From contig ARYC01000141.1 in assembly GCA_000711775.1 (NCBI GenBank), forward strand, positions 24,348-88,347: 64,000 nt of DNA, in the 5' to 3' direction. This DNA comes from Oxytricha trifallax (lineage: Eukaryota > Ciliophora > Spirotrichea > Sporadotrichida > Oxytrichidae). The position numbers and the translations under genes were made by a program. The notes under the pieces are model-generated. The model did no database searches and had not been told where the DNA came from. It saw nothing but the letters and a program-made list of their open reading frames with translations. Positions 47,936 to 59,514 of this stretch are shown here, piece by piece (the first letter of the stretch is position 1; every line of letters starts with the position of its first letter).

Positions 47936-49159
47936 ACTTTGAATTTCCTTGTATGATAAAGCTCTATATTATTAAAAGATCTAATTGTAAGTATTTTGAT
48001 AGATAATTATTAATTTAAATAATTTTGATAGTGAGAGTAACTTCTATTTATGTGTCCACATATTGCTAATCATTAGTGAAAATACTGAATTCTAAACTAT
48101 CCTTATCAAATGTTAAAATATTTTTATGAACATCGAGAGAAGGCTATTAAGAATTCAATGAATATTAAAGTTACTAAACACAATAAGAATGATTGTACTA
48201 TTAAATATATACTTTTATTTTGATACTTTGGAGCACTGAATTAGAATTTTTTAGGATTATCCCCAACATAGTATAGTTAATCCTAGATTTTTACTTTAGG
48301 TTTGTACCTTTACCGCCACCAATTTTTATATAAATATCATTTATTTTTTTAAAAATCATAAACATTATTACATAGAACTAAGATAAGTTTTTGCAACTCT
48401 TTAAAAATAAAACAAAAATAATCGCTTTCCATAATATACTTTCAATATTTTTTTCTTAATAATAACATAACAAATAAATACTAAAATTAAAGAAATTTTT
48501 CTAAAAATAATTATTAACTTAATTGATTTCCATATTAGTGAAATATTTTTTTTAAATATAAAAAGTTCAAAAAAACGTATTAAATATAATTTAAAATTTA
48601 CTCACTTATATAAAAGTAAAACGAGTATATTATTATTTAAGATATGTCTTTAATTTTATAATTAATTTTCAATTAAAGTTCTTAATTTTAATATCAATTT
48701 AAGGAAAGAAACCTTAAAGTGAATTATGGAAAATTAAAAGTTTGTACTTTTTAATTTTCTAAAGAATTTACAAAACTGTTTACTCAAAAATGTTGATCCT
48801 GTCTATACTTTTATAAATAAATGATTTAAATTTTAATTTGTGGTAGAAATGTAGGTCCCAGTTTTTTACTTTATTCTGGAACCTAGGATACCAATCGCAA
48901 TATTTCCTTATAATTTTAAAACTTAATGAACTGTGGGTATCCATTAAAGTAGTGTCTACATAAAAATTTGATCTTATTCCAATTTAATAAAGTTTCTCTT
49001 CCTCCAGTATATCTAATAAATTCTAATCTATTTTCAATATATAGGGAGGTATTTGATTCAAAGTGAAAGATTAAAAAACATTTTGATTATAAGTATCGTA
49101 AATAAAAAATGCTTTATTTCAATTGCATAGCTGTCAGTGCATGATGATATCTAATAATA
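47936..49159 (-). CDS. Copy II: X block, cadherin-like repeat
   Basis: Minus strand: IYDTYNQNVFQSFTLNQIPP, YILKIDQNLLDILEEEKLYQ, IGIRSNFYVDTTLMDTHSSL, KIIRKYCDWYPRFQNKV. Then a 575-bp insertion (48299-48873) flanked by TTTTTACTTTA, then the second repeat half. This is interrupted by the 28-bp TACT IES (48196-48223) and a short IES, ending in RSFNNIELYHTRKFKV. Ends carry ATATCTAATAATA (49147-49159, shared with 41596-41608) and ACTTTGAATTT (47936-47946, shared with 41094-41104). The mature order implied is P-X-C. Confidence 0.65.
48196..48223. other. IES with TACT pointer (copy II)
   Basis: TACT at 48196-48199 and 48224-48227. Loss of 28 bp restores the minus-strand frame as in copies I and III. 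Confidence 0.75.
48299..48873. other. Copy II-specific 575-bp IES
   Basis: Flanked by an 11-bp direct repeat TTTTTACTTTA (48288-48298 and 48863-48873). Copies I and III are uninterrupted here. AT-rich, non-coding. Removing one repeat and the insert restores the frame between CDWYPRFQNKV and the next codons. Confidence 0.75.
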
Positions 49160-49239
49160 CGATAATCCTTTGAATATTTATAATTAATATTAGGAATTGA
49201 GAAGCACATTTGATCCCACACCTTAATTAATAATAAAAT

Positions 49240-49737
49240 GAACAAAATTAATAGTTAGTTTTATAATTATAATAATTATTGAGTATTTGAGTGATTAAAA
49301 GATTCTGGTTAAATATCCATATTATTTTGCTATTGATAAACTAAATGCTTTTAATCTGTTTAAATTCTAAATTTCTATTGGTTCTTGTTCCAAAATAAAA
49401 ACCTTAAAACATCCATCTTCGTTTTTCTTTAGATAGCTGTTGAATCGTAACTATAACATTTCATCTTGAAGATTTTCAAATTCTAAGTCTAGTTTTATTT
49501 TTATTATAACAAATTGCTTCCAGGTGCAAATTTAAGATACGCTTATTATTTAAACCAGTATATATTTGAGGTATTTATTTTTATATATCAATCATTGAAT
49601 ATGATGAATATTTTAATCCTCATATTGGACTTTTAATAAACAGATAAATAAGAATTCTTGCCCTTTAAGTTTTATATTTAGTAATTTAATATTTCAGCCT
49701 CAAGAAACCGCAAAATATTAAAATTTAAAATTACAGA
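49240..49737. other. Upstream spacer of the beta-helix gene
   Basis: AT-rich, no coding piece seen. Probably separates the copy II locus from the next macronuclear gene and contains its 5' leader; no promoter motif could be supported. Confidence 0.4.
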
Positions 49738-52700
49738 ATGGACGACATTACAAAACTAACCTAATCTATAGGTTTAGACTAATAATAACAGCAAACTCAG
49801 CCTTTAGCTACCTCTGCTGCTTCTTCAACAGCTTATTACTACAATCCTGCTCAACAGACATCAGCAGCTGCACAGGCTTACTACACTTCACAGTCGACAT
49901 AAGGTCAGTAATTAAGCACTACAGCCTAGTAACCTACAACAGTACAGCAACAGCAAAACGCTTATGGGAATATGTACATGCATGGAACTGGAATGGGAGT
50001 AGGAGTTAACAATTAGATGCATCATCACATGAATCATTAAAATATGCAATACTACTACTAGTAATAGTAAAATATGCAGCAGTAGTAATAGTTAAGTTCT
50101 TAGGTGCTAGCTGCTGCTCAAATGGGGGATCCTACTGCCCTTCAAATGATCCGATAATAAACCTTTTACTTTCAATAATTATGTTTTAGTTTTAATGGGC
50201 AACTTTTAGTAGATGATGTAGACTTAGATTAGTGATCCACACATAAATCTCTAGAACTAAAATAATGCTTATATTTATATGTTCTTTTTTATATATTATA
50301 GTTCTTAATGAGTTAGATGAGTGGAAATATGTTGATGAGCTCAAGTGGAGTTATTGGAACGGAAGAATCAAAAGATTTGCTAAGAAACGATGGTCAATTC
50401 ACAAATGCAGAAGATGAGATAAATATCGATCTTGGAAAGGAGCTTGCAACTCATTGTGGAGACATGCAAGACGATGATGGTACCATCACTAGATTTAATG
50501 ACGAAGAGGAAAATGGAGTACCTTAGACAGATGATCTTGTAAATAATAACACTGCATCAGTGAACTAAAATTCTCATGTGAACCCTAGTGATTAGAGATA
50601 AAAGGCAAATACCGCACAAAATAACTAAGATTAACATACTTAAATTGCAACTACAAATTCCACAAACAAGTTACAGTTGTAATTCACAAATACTTAGTAG
50701 CAAGCTGTTAACCAAGTTTCTCCGATAGACAACTATTAGATATAGATGCTTCTCTCTAGACTTAAAGACCTGGAATATGATAATTTCCGATTGGAGAAAC
50801 GTTTAAATGAGACTCTTAGTAGATAGTGGAGAGTTGAGACACTCTTTAACACTTATGTTTTCAATCCACTGGTCAGAGAAAAGTATGAACAATCTAAGTA
50901 AATTACAATTTATTTTTATAATAGAGAGAATATACTCATAAAAATCATAAATTAAACTCAAAGTTTACTATTGTCAAGGAGATGAAGGTTCGAATACAGT
51001 TAATACAAGAGATAGGAAGACGTTCTATGTGCATTTCGTTGACTATTTAGGTTCCAATTCTTTTAGAAGAATATAGGATGCAATTGATATTGCTAAAGAT
51101 AATGATAAAGTCGTGGTTGCAGCAGGAGTTTATAATGAGAGTTTGGTTATTGATAAATAGATCATTCTAATTTCAAGTGGATATGTAGAGATTATAATTT
51201 GGCAAAAATTCTTAGATCTACTTCTCTAATTAGTATTTGGAATTCAAGATTAATATTTATAGGTCAAGTCTCCAAAACGTTATTACTTGCAGCGCTAACG
51301 CTGAAGGCTGTCTGATTAAAGGGTTTACAATTAGAAGATTAGATGGGAGCAAGGTTGACCCTACAACTTGTGGAGTGAATACTATGGCTTCAAATACTGC
51401 AAATGACATGACTCAAAAGAGTGGCACTAATGTTTCTGAACGAGATTTGAGAGTAAATGAAGATCGTGGCAGAGATAGAGATGGTGACCGGAATGGAAGA
51501 GGAGGTGGAGATAGAGAAGGGGGAACTCCTCGTTTTAGAGGAAGAAGAGACGATGACGATGATTATGGAAGTAGAGGGGGAGCTGGTAGTAGGTTTTCAC
51601 AGGAGAACAAATTTGCAGTGTACATAAAAGAAGGTAGGTGCACTATTGAAGAATGTGATATGCTTAGTGAGTGTGGAACTGTTGTTTTCTGTAACCCAAG
51701 GTCTCATACTAAACTAGTAAGAAACGTCATTTGTGGGTCTATTGGGTCAGGGGTTATGGTGACTGGAAAAGGGGCAAGGATACTTGCTGAAGACAATCAT
51801 ATTTATGGTTCGACAGGATGTGGTATTGATGTCAGAACTAATGCCTCTTGCACATTTAACTATCCCTATAAATTCTTTAATAAAAATTATAGATTATTAA
51901 TATTTAACCATATCTAATTTACCTTTTTATAGAAAATGAAGGAAATAAAGTTAATGTTTAAATCAAATTATTATTTATTAATAAGATATTATTATATTAA
52001 AATTAAGTGATAAAAATAAAGAATAAGTTCAAGTTTTTTAAAGTATGATTTAAGTCTTAAGTCTCATAAAATTATAATTTATCAATAAAAAACTCAATAA
52101 ACCTGCTGAAGGGGTTTTTGGTGTTGATTAGTAAAGAATAAAATCCACAATTGCGATAAATCTGGAATCTACATTCTAATGACTAATGATGCTAGAATAT
52201 TCAGGAATGAAATCTGGGAGAATCATTTTTCTGGCATAGAAGTCACCAACGCTTAAAAAGTTGAAATTATCAATAATAAGATTTACTAAAATAAAAGAGC
52301 TGGACTTTACTTTCATACTGAGAGTGAAGTCTTTGTTGAAAATAATGAAATTATTGAGAATAAGAATGCTTACTTTACAATTTTTAAGATAGCTTCATTC
52401 TTTAAATGGAATTTATTTTCAAATTTTATGCTAATGTGATAATGAAAGAGAAATCCAGAGTTAAAATGGTCCATAACTTCATAGGGAGGTCAGTAGGTTC
52501 AGGCTTAGTTATTTTAACAGGCAGTGGTTGTGTCTTTGAACAAAATATCATAAAAGGTTGTATGAACAACGGTATAGATCTATGTAATGGAGATATTTAT
52601 GCAAGCAAGAATGTGATAGTGGAAAATGACAGAAGTGGATTGTATGGGAATGGCCACATAAAAGGGTACTTCTAAATGAATAAAATTATCTCGAATAAGA

Positions 52701-54024
52701 TGCAAGCTTGGAACAACGGGCTCTGCAAATATATCTTTGATTAAGATGGGAAAGCGGGGAATGAGGCTTAGCAGAAAATAAAGGGCATTAGCAAAGAGCG
52801 ATTCGTTATGTTTAGGAATATTGATGACTGTGAGTTGAAAGACATAGAATATATTCAGAGACAGTATAATAAAAGTATATAAGTTATTACTTTAAATGGA
52901 CTATTTATACGATAAGTATGGTAAAGTTTCAGATGAAGACTATGAGAGAAGAAACTACATAAACAAGATGATGGTAATTGCAAAAGAACTAGATTAAATT
53001 GAGAGAAGTTTCTTTGTCCCTATCAATGCGCATCCCTTGAAAAAAGTAAACTATTGATTATCTTTTTTTCAATTAAAGTTAATGAGAACTATGGCAAACC
53101 TTCAGGTAAACCAGATGAAGATGATGGTAATATAAGCGCAGCCTCAAATAACAACAAGCATAATTACATGAGTGATAATAACAACAACTCTACTTGGAAT
53201 AAGCGTGGTGAAGCATCAAGCAGAAACAATAGAGAATGCAAAAATAACAACACTGCTTCAATTCACGATAACCTCTCAGATTTTGATGTACCAAGAAATA
53301 GAAACGCAGCGAATAGAGGCACAAATAATTTCTCTTCCCCTAAAAAGTTAACTTCTACAAGTCGATTAGGCAATACGAATGCTACTGGAGCAACTTAAAA
53401 TGAAAGATCGAGGGAAGATAGAGGTACAACTTTTAGACGAGGAGCTGGTGCCAGTGGTCGACTAAATTCAAAGTCTAAATCTAAGAGTCCCATAAATAGC
53501 AGTACCAGAAGAAAATCTCCCAGTAGAGATAGGAGGAGAGTTAGTCCAAGCAAGGCAGGCAGTCCAAGCAGAACTTTCTAAAAAGAGTCAACTTCACTTA
53601 CTATAAATAGAGTTCAAAATTTAAATTAGAGCTCAATCTCGAATCAAAACCTAAAAAGGCCTTTGACTAGCGAATAAACAAATCAATCATAAGATAAATA
53701 AATTTAGATAGAGAATACCTCAACTCATCCACTCTTAGAATAATCAAGCGTCATACTGATAAACTCATAATAAGACTAAGTCAATGCTAACAATCTATCT
53801 TAAAGTACAGTCAATACCCAAAATAACAGTTAAAATTGCATAATTCCATAGAAAGAAGTATCAAGCACTTTTTCAGTGCAAGACATCAATATGGCAGATA
53901 ATAGCTTTTCAGATAACAATCTTTAAAAAAAACAAACTTCTTTTGTTATTTTTCTTAAAATTAGATTGAAAAATTTGAGAAATTTATCTTGGAAGTGGTC
54001 AAAACGAAAGATCATCAACATTGA
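49738..54024 (+). CDS. Right-handed beta-helix (FBXO11-like) protein with SR-rich tail
   Basis: ATG 49738 to TGA 54022-54024, TAA/TAG as Gln. Eight non-coding segments (50209-50301, 50899-50947, 51190-51247, 51892-52125, 52366-52427, 52866-52911, 53049-53086, about 53925-53968) sum to a multiple of three and leave about 1220 codons. N-terminus: MDDITKLTQSIGLD, then a Gln-rich stretch with poly-Ala/Tyr patches; an acidic linker and a short coiled coil follow (RLKDLEYDNFRLEKRLNETL). Core: FRRIQDAIDIAKDNDKVVVA, then many parallel beta-helix turns such as GCLIKGFTIRR, NNGIDLCNGD, NKIHNCDKSGIYI, FRNEIWENHFSGIEV. These are typical of the pectin-lyase-like fold in FBXO11-type proteins; no F-box was seen. 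An RGG-like insert (RDGDRNGRGGGDREGG) and a C-terminal Ser/Arg-rich region (RRKSPSRDRRRVSPSKA) suggest RNA or protein binding. Ends LEVVKTKDHQH. Confidence 0.8.
50209..50301 (+). other. Intron or IES in beta-helix gene
   Basis: GTAGAT...ATTATAG, 93 bp. Removal joins NGQLL to FLMSQMSGNMLMSS in frame. No convincing pointer, so a GT-AG intron is favoured. Confidence 0.5.
50899..50947. other. IES with TAAATTA pointer
   Basis: TAAATTA at 50899-50905 and 50948-50954 in the same codon phase. Loss of 49 bp gives YEQSKQIKLKVYYCQGDEG. A GT-AG alternative (50898-50924) does not keep the frame. Confidence 0.6.
51190..51247. other. IES with GATTA pointer
   Basis: GATTA at 51190-51194 and 51248-51252, same codon phase. 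Loss of 58 bp gives SGYVEINIYRSSLQNVITC. Confidence 0.75.
51892..52125. other. IES with GATTA pointer (tentative)
   Basis: GATTA at 51892-51896 and 52126-52130, same phase; 234 bp removed, leading into LVKNKIHNCDKSGIYIL. Another boundary nearer CTF (51860) would look more like a beta-helix turn, so the left edge is uncertain. Confidence 0.5.
52366..52427. other. IES with ATGCT pointer
   Basis: ATGCT at 52366-52370 and 52428-52432, same codon phase. Loss of 62 bp gives EIIENKNANVIMKEKSRVKM, a regular beta-helix turn. Confidence 0.8.
52866..52911. other. IES with ATAA pointer
   Basis: ATAA at 52866-52869 and 52912-52915, same phase. Loss of 46 bp gives EYIQRQYKYGKVSDEDYE. Confidence 0.7.
53049..53086. 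other. IES with AACTAT pointer
   Basis: AACTAT at 53049-53054 and 53087-53092. Loss of 38 bp gives HPLKKVNYGKPSGKPDED in frame. Confidence 0.75.
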
Positions 54025-54196
54025 AAACAAATAGTGTAAATAAGAATAAAAATATATTTATAGTAACAAACGAAAAGAACAAGAATTGACAATTCTTTTT
54101 TTTCTCAATTTTACTTAGCTTTAATTGCTGTTGTTTGTATCGATTTTTTTATTTTAATTTAATACTATTATCTCTTATTGCTTTTCCAATTTTGAA

Positions 54197-57100
54197 TCAA
54201 ATAATTTTCTCTCTTTTTATATAATGAATATTTCCATATAATTAGCTATCTTTATCTTAGATCTTATTGCTGTTAGCTACAACATATTCAAATGGCTTTC
54301 TTGATTTACTCTTTGAACTGTAGTTATATTCAGAGGGACTTGTTAATAAACTTTAATCGCTATTTTCATAGCCATGAGATGCATTGGGTGACAAAACTTT
54401 GCTACAAATTTCTTTTTGCTTCTAAACTGGTTCCATTGAGGGTCTATTCATTTCATCACTTAGTACTTTAAAAGCGGATCTTTCATTATGAGTATTTTAG
54501 CTTCTGTTTGAAGTAACTGAATTTTACTGCTGAAGTTAAGCGTTTCTAGAGAATTTACCAGTCTCATTGTATTAAATAGTATTCGTGTTACTTCTATGAC
54601 TAAGGCCACTTGAACTTTCATTGTCACTAGACTAGTAATTTTATCTGGCTGAAGATAGCAAGGAGTAAGTGCTGCCAGAGGATTGCTGTGGACTCAAGAA
54701 CCCTCTGCCTTCATTGAAGTGCTACTATAAGTGTTTTTAGAAAGTTTAAGGTTAAGAGGGCATGTTTTTCTAGTGATTCAAATTTAACACAGGTTTTAAG
54801 GGGTAGCCAGTTTGCATTGGCTAGCTTGAAAATTCTTATTAATGAGTAGTGTTTTAGAATTGTGGGATGTTTCTGTTTTAATAATTTGGATGCCCCCCAC
54901 ATACCTGGAATTTTTTTAAATTCCAGTTTTAAATTTGAATTCCAGATCTGGAAAAAAAATTCCAGTTTTAAATCTGGAATCAAAAAAAAAATTATTTATT
55001 CCAGATTTAGATCTGGAATTCCAGATATAAATCTGGAATTTTTTTTCCAGATCTGGAACCTCATTCAAATAATTTTTATTTTTTCAAAAAAAAATATATT
55101 TTTTTCCAATTAATATTTATCAATAAAATTTTTAAATTTTATTATTTCCAATTATTATTTATTTTTAGAAAAAACTCTAAAATATATCTTCTATATATAA
55201 ATAATCAAATCTATTATTCTTGATGAAATAGTATATTTGCCATTTATGAATCTTCAAAATTTTGCATATTTTAATAGGTACTATTATAAAAATAAAAAAT
55301 TTTTTCTAAAAACATTCCTACCCTTTATTTTATAATATTTTTTTATATATTAATTATCAGTTGTTTTTTTATAAATCTTTTATAAATAACTTTGACATAG
55401 TAATAGAATTATATAAAACCCCATTTATTAAAGACTGTTTAAATTTTAATGGTATATAATAAAGAAATACACATTTATAATTTATTAATTATATATTTAG
55501 CGATCTAATCCAAAAAATTAAATCTTTTTCTGTAATCATTAATAGTTTGTAAATTTTACCACCTATTAATAACTTTGTAATGTATTGTAATTATTTTAAA
55601 AATAATCCTTAACTAAAATTTGAAATTTGGTTGCATATAGAATTTCAATTAAATGCTAAATATATATTAATAAAACACTCAAACTTGCAGTAAAAGTCTA
55701 TAGACTTTTTAACCATCACTAAATGCATTTGAATGTCAAAAGTAACTTTTTTATTAAAATGATATATTTTTTATATTAATATTTGCATTATATTTTCAAT
55801 TAATTTTCATTTATTAAAAAGACTTATTATCTTATAAATCATAATTTTATACTTTAAAATTAATTTTTTAAATAATAATATATACAAATTGAAAGTAATA
55901 TTAAGATAAAAAAATACCTACTCAGTTGAAAATTTTTTAAAAAATATTATAATTTAGAATAATCTAATTAAAAATATAAAAAATAAAAAAATGTCAAAAT
56001 TTATTAAAAAAATTTTAAAGCAAATTTCATAGTTGTGTCTGATATATACTAGTTTTAAATCTGATGTTCCAGATTTAAATCTGGAACATTTTTCTCAGAT
56101 CTGGAATTCCAGGTTTAAAAAAAGTTCCAGATTTAAAACTGGTATTCCAGTTTTAAACTGGAATTCAAATTTAAAACTGGAATTAAAAAAAATTCCAGGT
56201 ATGTGGGGGGCATCCAATAATTTCCATCATATTTATGCAAATTGGTCCTTGTAGATTGAGCTGCAGGACTCATGTCAAGTTGATGTGGGCGAGAGTAAAA
56301 CTCTTCTTTAATTTAACCATTTTCTTTATTAAATGCTTGCTTATATCTTTAAGCTGAAATTTTTACTTCTGAATGGCTATAAGGATCGTTAAAATAAATT
56401 ATTTAAAAACACTTAATCATTTATAATTTTTATAATTAAGGGCTATCTTAGATCACCAAAAGACATTTTATATGGATCGCATTTAAACTCCAAAATTTAC
56501 TCCAAAATTTAAGTACTAGACATTAAAAGTATCAAAAAAATATAAATAACTTAAATGTAATTAACAAATTAATATATCTAAGATCTTAGTTTTAACCCTT
56601 TTTTGTTTGCATACTTCATTTTCAGATATTCCAAAAAACAGAACTTATCATATCTAATATAATATATACTGATTAATCTTTTTTTCTTGTTCACATGTAA
56701 TACTGCTTACTATAGAAATAACTAATTAAATTTACAATATTATGCATTTTATTGAAGGTTGATTAATATTTTAAGTTAAAGAAATTAAACTTTTCCAATT
56801 TATATTTAATTTGCATTTATCAAAGAATACATAGGTAATAATTTATATATTTAATTTTTAGTTTTAAGGTTTTTTATTCGTACCCATTTGTATTAATTTA
56901 TCGTTAATTTGGAGACAAAAATTGATTTTCATTTCTTCTCCTTTGATATTGCTTGTCATATTAACTTATTGATTGTTAAGGGGTATTCAGGTCGTTTTAG
57001 GCCTCAATATGATTGTTAATTTTTTCATTCTTGCCTCTCTCCTCAAAGTTATTCAGGTGAATCATAAACTGATAATATGTATAATTATATGTAATATTAT

Positions 57101-59514
57101 AGTTTATTGGATAAAATTTAATCTCAGAAGTTATTATTTGTGAATAAATGTTTAGAGTTGTTAATATTATGAGCTTTTTCTTGGGCTTCTTTGAATTCAT
57201 CCTAGTTCTAATGTATAACTTGATAGCTACTTTACTTCGGTAGATCAAACTAAATTTAGCCATTATTTTATGTCTTTGGTGTCTGTTTCTGACTGTACAC
57301 AACGTTTCTGTAATTAATTTGACCGTTAACTAGTTTCTGAGTGTCAACTATTTCATGATTGACTTCATTTCTCCTCTGCATATGACCTTGCTTTCTCTCA
57401 CTCATGTACAAAGTCCCACCTTGACTCTATCTAATGTCAATTAATTGACTATTTTCACTTATTTGATCCACTATTCTTGACTCATTATTGGACTAGTCAA
57501 GGGAGTTTAAGACGTATATTTGTGGAAGTAGCTGCTCTTTATCAAATTTCTATTAATGTAATGAGGCTTCTTAGCTTAAAAGAGAGTCTTTTAAATCTTG
57601 AGGTCTTTCTGACATCCCACTTATATCCCTACTCATTTACCTGGATCTCTCACAATTTACTTATTACAAGTGCAAACTGAAACTTTTGTCCTCTTTTGCA
57701 GGAGTGGTCTAAGTTGTTACATAGAATAAAGGAATATTAAATATTTTATAAATAAAGATAATTATAAACTGTATAAGAATTATAAGAGTTTTTATTTATA
57801 AAAAATTATAGAAAATTTAAATAAAGTTAAGTTAACTTAAAATTATGCCATATTTCGTTTAATAAAAAGGTATTATAGATATTTTAGGGGTTTGAATGAA
57901 GATTAAAGAGGATTTTAATCTTTAGTTTCATCGCAGACCTTCACGTATTCACTCTCAGTTTGAGAGCTTTTTCTTACTGGTTAAACCTATTTCATTGGTG
58001 AGTAGGAGTCTTCATTAATAAATTGATTGATCTAGATTTACTTAGTTAAAGGGAGTGGACCTATATTATTTTATCTAAGTTATGACTTAAGAAAAGCGTT
58101 TTCCTTTTCAAGCTTCTCTATGACATCATTTCTCATCAAATTGAGACTTTCAAACTCTTTTAGTTAATCTGTACATTTTGCTAACAGATCCTTGAGTTCA
58201 ACATTTTTCCCCTTATAATAAACAATTTCTTCATTTAGTTCAACAACCTTATCTTCATGCTCCTTTTTAATCTACCGTTTCTTGTTAAATTCTGTAGCCA
58301 GTTTTTCTTAAAGCTCATCAATTTGTCTGAACATGTTTTCTTTTTCCCCTTCGTATCTATCCTGCATCTTTTCAAGCTCTATCTAAGGCACCAGGTATTA
58401 CTACTGCTCATTTTACAATCTTTGTAGTTCGTAGTAATTATGCTCAAATTCTTGCATTTTTCTAAGCTGAATATCTCTCTCCTTTAATTCTTAAGTTTGC
58501 TCCTCAATCACCTTGACTAGCTGTTCAGTTTACATCAATAGACCTTACTCTCTGTTTATAGATTAATGCTTTTCTCTTGATAAATCTTCTATTTCATCAA
58601 TCATTTTAGTAATTTAAGACCTTAAATCTGATTCAGACTCTTACTAAAGAGCAAGTTAATGTTTTAAGAGAGCTAACATCTCTTCAAAAGTTTGAAGCTA
58701 AAACTTATGTTTTTCTATAAAATCTGATTGTTCTTGGTACTCCACATCGCATTAAACTTCTTCATCTAATTTCTCAAGAGTTAAAGTTTGAATGAATTAA
58801 TCGAATTTCTTGAAATCTTCTTTTTCTTAAGTTACACATGGTACAAAATTTTGTTATTCAACAAAAGATCCTCCCATTAACACTGGCTTTGATGTTTACG
58901 ATTAAAACTCATTAATTTCTTTTTATTAATTGAATCTTGGTGAAATTGAAGCATCTAAGTACATCTAGAGCCCACTATTATTGGTTTAATCTGGCTAGTA
59001 ATTTCTCTGTGAATTCAAACTTTAAATCTCAAAAGCCAAACTTGACTTGGATTGTATAAACATGTTTTCATGATAGTCCTATATTTATTGTGAATTATCT
59101 GATCTTTGAGTTTGTGTCAAAATATAGGGGTCATCTTTTATAGATTCTTCTTCTCTCTATTAATTTATTTAGTCAAACTATTAAACTGATTACTTATGAC
59201 CTAACTCATTGAAAGTCTCTTATTTATTGAGAAAATGTTGCACAGATTTTTCTTCAAGTTTTGTTTGGAGTACTTTATCAAGATCTAATTTAGAAATTCC
59301 TCTCGGTGTAATATTAGTGGATGTTTAACCACAACTGATATTTTTAATTGTGCCCTAACTTTGATTTCTTTACAATCCATTAGTTGGCACTCCAGACTAT
59401 TTTTACATCTGTATTTTTGCTTAGAGTTATGAGCTACTGCTTGCTGTGTTGTTATATGATTATTTTTACTTAATTTCTTTATAGATATCAATTGCCTTTG
59501 TCATCTCATCCAAT
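54197..59514 (-). CDS. Coiled-coil protein with Gln/Asn/Ser-rich C-terminus
   Basis: Minus strand, ATG at 59514 (MTKAIDIYKEIKQKQ) to TGA 54197-54199, TAA/TAG as Gln. A single uninterrupted piece of about 1.6 kb (59514-57919) contains no TGA. It encodes a polar N-terminal region and then a long coiled coil (TLEKLDEEVQ, RDIQLRKMQEFEHNYYELQR, KNVELKDLLAKCTDQLKEFE, DVIEKLEKENAFLKSQL). Downstream pieces are joined by a TCTTT pointer (57692 and 57919: DETKEDKSFSLHLQ) and an AAGTTATT pointer (57046 and 57128: FTNNNFEERGKNEKINN). A later piece runs DPYSHSEVKISAQRYKQAF to LHKYDGNY. A 1.3-kb inverted-repeat element follows, then QNRNIPQFQNTTHQQ, NEGRGFLSPQQSSGS and the end IHYIKREKII. One joint (about 56385-56900) is not resolved in frame. 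Probably a cytoskeletal or scaffold protein; the family was not recognised. Convergent with the beta-helix gene, 172 bp apart. Confidence 0.7.
54888..56215. mobile_element. 1.3-kb inverted-repeat element inside a coding sequence
   Basis: Ends GGATGCCCCCCACATACCTG and its inverse; AATAATTT at 54880-54887 and 56216-56223 is an 8-bp target-site duplication. Subterminal DNA consists of palindromic CTGGAATTCCAG and TCCAGATTTAAATCTGGA modules. The middle is AT-rich and non-coding, so it is non-autonomous. It splits the minus-strand gene between HKYDGNY and QNRNIPQ; loss of the element plus one copy of the duplication restores the frame exactly. It therefore behaves as an IES whose pointer is the target duplication. 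Confidence 0.9.
57054..57135. other. IES with AAGTTATT pointer
   Basis: AAGTTATT at 57046-57053 and 57128-57135. Loss of 82 bp joins HLFTNNN to FEERGKNEK in frame on the minus strand. Confidence 0.75.
57697..57923. other. IES with TCTTT pointer (tentative)
   Basis: TCTTT at 57692-57696 and 57919-57923 in matching phase. Loss of 227 bp gives KVCDETKEDKSFSLHLQ. Both flanks read open beyond the pointer, so the exact joint is uncertain. Confidence 0.45.

Noticed and set aside
54711-56254. ORFs with WNSNLKLEF and FQIWNSN repeats on both strands
   Set aside because: They are translations of the palindromic modules of the 54888-56215 element, not genes.
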